Source of the DNA: Tectiglobus sp965223355
GTDB lineage: Bacteria > Pseudomonadota > Alphaproteobacteria > Rhizobiales > Hyphomicrobiaceae
Reading direction: 5' to 3'
DNA: 64,000 nucleotides
Assembly: GCA_965223355.1 (NCBI GenBank)
Contig: CBDCWE010000003.1
Span: 3,038,001 to 3,102,000, forward strand
Shown: piece after piece, positions 59,864-64,000 of the stretch
How positions within the stretch are numbered: position 1 is the first letter of the stretch
Layout of the letters: each line of letters opens with the position of its first letter
The notes under the pieces: generated by a model
Databases searched by the model: none
Told to the model about the DNA's origin: nothing
What the model saw: only the letters and a program-made list of their open reading frames with translations
Made by a program: the position numbers and the translations under genes

Positions 59864-60820
59864 ATGACAAATCACGGCTACGAAGCCGGGCGGCTCAACC
59901 TTCCGTTTGTCGGCATCTGCACGTTTGGGAAATGGGTGCATGTCTCGGACTGGCGTGACCTTGAGGCCGATGTTGCGGTTCTCGGCGCGCCGTTTGATTT
60001 CGGAACGCAATGGCGGGCGGGTGCGCGCCAGGGACCGCGCGGTATCCGGGAGGCATCGACGCTGTTTGCGTTTGGTCATGCCGGCGCCTACGACCACGAG
60101 GACGATGTCACCTACTTGCCCGAAGGCCGCTTCAAACTCGTCGATCTTGGCGATGGCGATATTGTCCATACCGATACGCTCCAGAGCCACGCCAACATCG
60201 AGGCCGGTGTCAGGGCGATTCTGGCAGCAGGGGCACTCCCGGTGGTTCTCGGCGGTGACCATTCGATCAACATTGCCTGCATCAACGCGTTTTCAAACGA
60301 AGCGCCGATCCATGTCGTACAGATCGATGCCCACCTCGATTTTGTCGATGAACGCCATGGCGTGCGCTACGGTCACGGCAACCCGATGCGTCGTGCGGCG
60401 GAAAAGGCGTATGTTACCGGACTGACCCAGGTCGGCATTCGCAACGTCTCATCAACCGCGCGGGAAGGCTATGAAGATGCCCGGCGGATGGGCTCGGACA
60501 TCCTGTCTGTGCGCCAGTTTCGAAAGCTCGGGGTCGATCGCGTGTTGGCGCGCGTGCCGGCCGGCCGGCGTTACTATCTGACAATCGATATCGATGCGTT
60601 CGATCCGTCAATTGCACCGGGCACGGGAACGCCGAGCCATGGCGGCTTTCTCTATTATGAAATACTCGAATTCATCGATGGGCTGGCCCAGCGCGGCACG
60701 ATTGCCGGGATCGATCTGGTCGAGGTTGCACCGGACTATGATCCGACCGGTGCAACATCGATCCTGGCAGCGCAAATTCTCATGAATACGATTGGGCGCG
60801 TGTTGCACTATCGGGACTGA
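59864..60820 (+). CDS. agmatinase/guanidino-acid ureohydrolase family
   Basis: A 318-residue enzyme with the binuclear manganese motifs of ureohydrolases: GGDHSI near residue 125, DAHLDF near 150, and DIDAFDPSIAPGTGTP near 240. It hydrolyses a guanidino group to urea and an amine. Agmatine, guanidinobutyrate and guanidinopropionate are all possible substrates; the LDFVDERHGVRYGHGNPMRRA region resembles agmatinase-like rather than arginase proteins. GGGAG precedes the ATG at 59864. It is divergent from the amidinotransferase, with about 250 bp shared between them. Confidence 0.87.
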   Translation: MTNHGYEAGRLNLPFVGICTFGKWVHVSDWRDLEADVAVLGAPFDFGTQWRAGARQGPRGIREASTLFAFGHAGAYDHEDDVTYLPEGRFKLVDLGDGDIVHTDTLQSHANIEAGVRAILAAGALPVVLGGDHSINIACINAFSNEAPIHVVQIDAHLDFVDERHGVRYGHGNPMRRAAEKAYVTGLTQVGIRNVSSTAREGYEDARRMGSDILSVRQFRKLGVDRVLARVPAGRRYYLTIDIDAFDPSIAPGTGTPSHGGFLYYEILEFIDGLAQRGTIAGIDLVEVAPDYDPTGATSILAAQILMNTIGRVLHYRD

Positions 60821-61135
60821 ACGATATCGCATTGAGAGCCGAGCCAGCACAGAGCCAGGCAACATTTGGGCACATCACGGGTTGGCGAAGGGCGATGCGC
60901 CCTTGGCGCGATTGTCAAGGGGGCCGCGGCCAGTCTGATACCAGCCCGCATAAATATTGACCCGTTTCACCGGAGCGATTTTTGAGCGCCGGCAAGGCGC
61001 GTGCCGCGCCGCTTGCCCGACGCCTCGCCATCGCGCGGCGCACTGCGCCTGCCGGGCTCGGCCGACCCTTCCCCGAGAACTCCCGAGAACTCGTGAGACC
61101 GCGGCTGTGGGTGCCGGGAGGGGGCGGCCAGGCCG
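60821..61135. other. gap with an HR2 remnant
   Basis: 315 bp between convergent genes. Around 60873-60935, ATCACGGGTTGGCGAAGGGC and a GCGATTGTCAAGGG segment look like a diverged reverse HR2 tail (CCAAAGGG and TTAAGGG modules). Nothing else is seen. Confidence 0.4.
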
Positions 61136-62164
61136 TTATCGAACTGGCGACAACGGCTTCGCGCTCGGCCTGGAGTTGGTTGGGGTCTGCGGCATGTTTG
61201 GCTGTGTTTGCGGCGATGCATTGGCCATTTCCGGCACATACTCGGTCGGTTTGCAGGAACACCCGGCGACATACTCGTTGCGGTACCGAAAGGCCGTTTT
61301 GAGATCGCTATACGGTTGTTGGGAGGCGTGCGAAACCATCTGATCGATCGATTGCCCCGGATTTTGATGGAAGTACAACTCTGCCGGTGCTGCACATTGC
61401 GACCGGCAGACGTTCGCATCTCGTGAAAAATGCGTCGGCAGCGTCGAAAAACTTACCGGAAAGTAAAAGCCGTCGCACAATCTCACGCAAACGGTCCGGT
61501 AGGTCGCAAACGGCAAGCCTGCAAACGTGTTGCCGCGATAGTTGTGATCGCCCGAGTCTTCGTCCTGCCAGAAATTCGAGAACGGGTTGCGCCGCCGCGC
61601 TTCTTGCTGATAGATCCCACCGCAGTTGTTGTGCGCCAGTTCGCGAATGATGTCGTCCTGGTACGAACGCCCGGCACTGCCGAGGATCTGCTGTTTTCGC
61701 GCCTCCAAGTCGGCAATCTGACGACTGGCCTCGCGGGACGAGCGATCCAGTTGCACGCACGTACGCGTTCGGCGCAGCGATCGCGTAAACAGAAACTGCT
61801 CGTAACAGCCCCGGCGGTCGAGATCACGCTCGGCGCGCCGCAGATTGCGCCGTGCGGCTCGAATGTTGTCATTGATCTGCGGCAACCGGCTGCGCTGTGT
61901 ACTGCCGCGGTTGGCTTCTTCCGCCAAGCGCTGCTCAAGCGTCAGGCAGATCGGCGCGCGTCCTTGCGGGTCACGCACTACGGGCGCCCCTGGAGGCGGT
62001 GACCGACGCGGCGGCGGCCGCCGCGGTTCATCGGTCTCCCAGGGAAACTTCCAGAACTGTGCGTTAGCCGCGGATATGCCGCTGACCACAACGATCGGAG
62101 CAGCGATCATTGCGAGGGCACTGGCAGACCATATCCAGGTTGTCCACTTATGCTGTTGCATCAT
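61136..62164 (-). CDS. DUF2865 domain protein, exported
   Basis: A 342-residue protein. The signal or anchor is about residues 8-33 (SALAMIAAPIVVVSGISAANA), followed by a Pro/Arg-rich linker, a charged helical segment (about 75-150, ARRNLRRAERDLDRR, likely coiled coil) and the DUF2865 domain with many Cys: TVCVRLCDGFYFPVSFSTLP, DANVCRSQCAAPAELYFHQNPGQ and YVAGCSCKPTEYV. It is an alphaproteobacterial envelope protein of unknown function. The even number of cysteines in the domain suggests disulfides in the periplasm. I chose the tandem ATG start with GAGAAG upstream. Confidence 0.82.
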   Translation of the reverse strand: MMQQHKWTTWIWSASALAMIAAPIVVVSGISAANAQFWKFPWETDEPRRPPPRRSPPPGAPVVRDPQGRAPICLTLEQRLAEEANRGSTQRSRLPQINDNIRAARRNLRRAERDLDRRGCYEQFLFTRSLRRTRTCVQLDRSSREASRQIADLEARKQQILGSAGRSYQDDIIRELAHNNCGGIYQQEARRRNPFSNFWQDEDSGDHNYRGNTFAGLPFATYRTVCVRLCDGFYFPVSFSTLPTHFSRDANVCRSQCAAPAELYFHQNPGQSIDQMVSHASQQPYSDLKTAFRYRNEYVAGCSCKPTEYVPEMANASPQTQPNMPQTPTNSRPSAKPLSPVR

Positions 62165-62617
62165 CTGCTTCTCGGTCGACGGGATCACGAAGGTGACGTG
62201 GCCACGCGTTGTAATAGATCTTTTGGGTATGGCGTCAATGCAGCGCAAATGCGGCATGCACAGGCAACTGGATCATTGTCGCCTTTTCGACATCTGAGCG
62301 TGTCGGCGGCGCCAACATCTTGACCATGGCTGGCAAACCGCGCATAGATGACGCGATTGGCAGGATAACCAAACAGGTCCACCGTGCGGTGTTGTTGACA
62401 CGCTTGAACGTCATTTGACTTTCGCGAACCCTGGCGGAAGCGGCCGTTATCTTTGCTGCAAGATCCCCGACATAGCCTTTCCAACACTCGCATCGCCCGT
62501 TGTCCCGAAGGCTTGAGGGTTTCGAAACGCACCCTGGCACGCGGTCCAAAGCGCACGCGTTGAGTTCGAAGTCGTGATTTCGGCTTGAATTGCAACGATG
62601 ATCGCGACGTCAGAATC
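62165..62617. other. gap upstream of the DUF2865 and cysS genes
   Basis: About 450 bp between divergent genes. Frames are short and without recognisable products. Promoters for both genes should lie here. Confidence 0.35.
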
Positions 62618-62675
62618 GAGCAATCTTCTGCCCCTATTCGAGATCGTCCCGTTCCCGAATAAAGCCAGGTTGCAC
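62618..62675. repeat. degenerate HR1 hairpin b upstream of cysS
   Basis: GAGCAATCTTCTGCCCCTAT to CCAGGTTGCAC keeps the order and spacing of HR1 hairpin b with about ten mismatches. It ends 14 bp before the cysS GTG, and the bases after it (CTAAGGA) appear to supply the cysS ribosome-binding site. Confidence 0.65.
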
Positions 62676-62689
62676 TAAGGAATTGCACC

Positions 62690-64000
62690 GTGACCGAACG
62701 CCAGATCGTCCTTTACAACTCGCTGACCCGCAGCAAACAAGAGTTCCAACCGATCGACCCCGACAACGTCCGCATGTACGTGTGCGGGCCGACCGTCTAT
62801 GACTATGCTCACATTGGTAACGCCCGCCCCGTCATCGTTTTCGATATCCTGTTTCGGCTCCTGCGCCACACCTACGGTGCTGAGCATGTCACCTATGCGC
62901 GCAACATCACGGATGTCGATGACAAAATAAACGCGCGCGCGGTGCAGGAGCATCCCGGCATTGCCGTCAACGATGCCATCTCGCGTGTGACACGAAAGAC
63001 CGAGGCCCAGTTCCACGCTGACATCGCGCAATTGGGTGTCTTAGCCCCAACCGTCGAACCGCGCGCCACCGAGCATATCGCCGAGATGCGCACCCTCATC
63101 GAGACCCTGATCGCGGCCGGTCATGCCTACATCGCCGACGATCATGTGCTGTTCGACGTCGCCTCGATGCCCGATTACGGACGGCTGGCAAACCGGTCGC
63201 TGGAAGAAATGGAAGCCGGTGCCCGCATCGATGTCGCACCCTATAAAAGAGGCGCGATGGACTTCGTTCTGTGGAAGCCGTCCGGCGAACACGAGCCGGG
63301 CTGGCCATCGCCGGCGGGTATCGAGCAGCCCGGCCGGCCCGGCTGGCATATCGAGTGCTCTGCGATGTCTGAACGCCATGTCGGCAAGGTTTTCGACATT
63401 CACGGCGGTGGCATCGATCTCATTTTCCCCCACCATGAAAACGAAATTGCGCAAAGCCGCTGCGCCCACGGCACGCCGGTGATGGCGCAGGTGTGGATGC
63501 ACAACGGCTTTCTGCAGGTCGAAGGCGAGAAGATGTCGAAATCGCTCGGCAACTTCATCACTGTGCATGAGTTGTTGGCAACCGATAGGTTCGGCGGGCG
63601 CAGCTGGCCCGGCCCGGTCCTGCGCCTGGCGATGCTCATGACCCACTATCGCCAACCGTTGAACTGGTCGGTCGCCGGCTTGAACGCGGCCGAAAAGGCG
63701 CTCGCGCGGTGGGCTGAACTGTGCCAGGCCTGGGGCTCAGTCGAGCCGGCCTTGACGCCGCGCATCGCGCGACATCTGGCAAACGATCTCAATACACCGG
63801 GGGCTATCGCCGAGCTGCATGGCCTGGCCCGCGCGGTTGAAAAGGGCGCCACGGACAGCGCCGCTGAACTCGCCGCCAATGCTCTGTTTTTGGGCCTGGC
63901 AGTCGATCAATACGTGCGTGCGCAGCGCACGTCGGACCTCGAACCGGCCTATATCGAGGCTCGAATTGCCGCCCGACTGGCGGCGCGAAAGTCGAAGAAC
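62690..64000 (+). CDS. cysS: cysteinyl-tRNA synthetase, 3'-truncated by the window edge
   Basis: 437 codons are visible with no stop. The class I synthetase HIGH motif is in YDYAHIGNARP near residue 43, preceded by the zinc-binding Cys in MYVCGPTVY. The second Cys region is WHIECSAMS, with HGGGIDLIFPHHENE (further zinc ligands) and the KMSKS loop in GEKMSKSLGNF near residue 283. The frame continues as RLAARKSKN at the edge. It charges tRNA-Cys. The GTG start has AAGGA nine bases upstream, within the tail of the HR1-like repeat. Confidence 0.96.
   Translation, partial: MTERQIVLYNSLTRSKQEFQPIDPDNVRMYVCGPTVYDYAHIGNARPVIVFDILFRLLRHTYGAEHVTYARNITDVDDKINARAVQEHPGIAVNDAISRVTRKTEAQFHADIAQLGVLAPTVEPRATEHIAEMRTLIETLIAAGHAYIADDHVLFDVASMPDYGRLANRSLEEMEAGARIDVAPYKRGAMDFVLWKPSGEHEPGWPSPAGIEQPGRPGWHIECSAMSERHVGKVFDIHGGGIDLIFPHHENEIAQSRCAHGTPVMAQVWMHNGFLQVEGEKMSKSLGNFITVHELLATDRFGGRSWPGPVLRLAMLMTHYRQPLNWSVAGLNAAEKALARWAELCQAWGSVEPALTPRIARHLANDLNTPGAIAELHGLARAVEKGATDSAAELAANALFLGLAVDQYVRAQRTSDLEPAYIEARIAARLAARKSKN

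Overview
The window is GC-rich DNA with closely packed genes from a Gram-negative alphaproteobacterium. A DUF2865 protein, an IalB-family protein, two porins of the alphaproteobacterial Porin_2 type, HspQ, a 1141-residue LplT-PlsC-AMP-ligase fusion and a Paracoccus-like sox gene order all fit a member of Hyphomicrobiales or a close relative. This taxonomic placement is inferred from gene content. I see no rRNA, tRNA or CRISPR array. The window cuts a TauE/SafE-type permease at its left edge and cysS at its right edge.

Region 1 (about 1.5-13.4 kb) is a complete thiosulfate-oxidation (sox) locus. soxS, an ArsR-type regulator and a YeeE/YedE (SoxT/TsuA-like) permease read leftward. They diverge from soxV-soxW-soxX-soxY-soxZ-soxA-soxB-soxC-soxD, and a metallo-beta-lactamase-fold exported protein lies beyond the permease. 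SoxCD is present, so the predicted pathway takes thiosulfate fully to sulfate in the periplasm. The regulator has Cys42 and Cys108, close to the persulfide-sensing pair of SqrR. Sequences resembling its likely operator (ATTC-N8-GAAT) lie in the soxW-soxX and soxB-soxC gaps, with weaker versions in the soxS-soxV gap and upstream of the MBL gene.

Region 2 (13.4-30.9 kb) holds an IS110-family element inserted among repeats, the lipid-recycling fusion, an acyl-CoA ligase, MsrA, an FkbM methyltransferase, a YejA-like binding protein, IalB, HspQ, a CitE/malyl-CoA-lyase-like protein, an LpxL-type acyltransferase and a UbiH-type hydroxylase.

Region 3 (31-45.5 kb) has two tandem porins that appear to undergo gene conversion, a small exported protein, nicotinate phosphoribosyltransferase, an LLM flavoprotein divergent from a ThDP enzyme, a 1.5 kb gene-free stretch, a TRAP transporter and a LysE exporter.

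Region 4 (45.6-64 kb) has a PotABCD-like ABC transporter downstream of dgcA-dgcN homologues (N-acetylated D-glutamate route), galE, a three-gene GtrABC-like glycosylation cassette, a divergent amidinotransferase/ureohydrolase pair, a DUF2865 protein and cysS.

The most unusual feature is a set of dispersed, modular, palindrome-rich intergenic repeats. Family HR1 has two hairpins, with compensatory base changes in one diverged copy. Family HR2 is a string of five different palindromes in fixed order. Family HR3 is a 25-bp-stem hairpin that occurs once empty and once with about 200 bp of further hairpins in its loop. Family 4 centres on a CCATGATCTCATGG dyad. These repeats occupy most of the larger gaps, combine with each other, and flank the IS110 copy.
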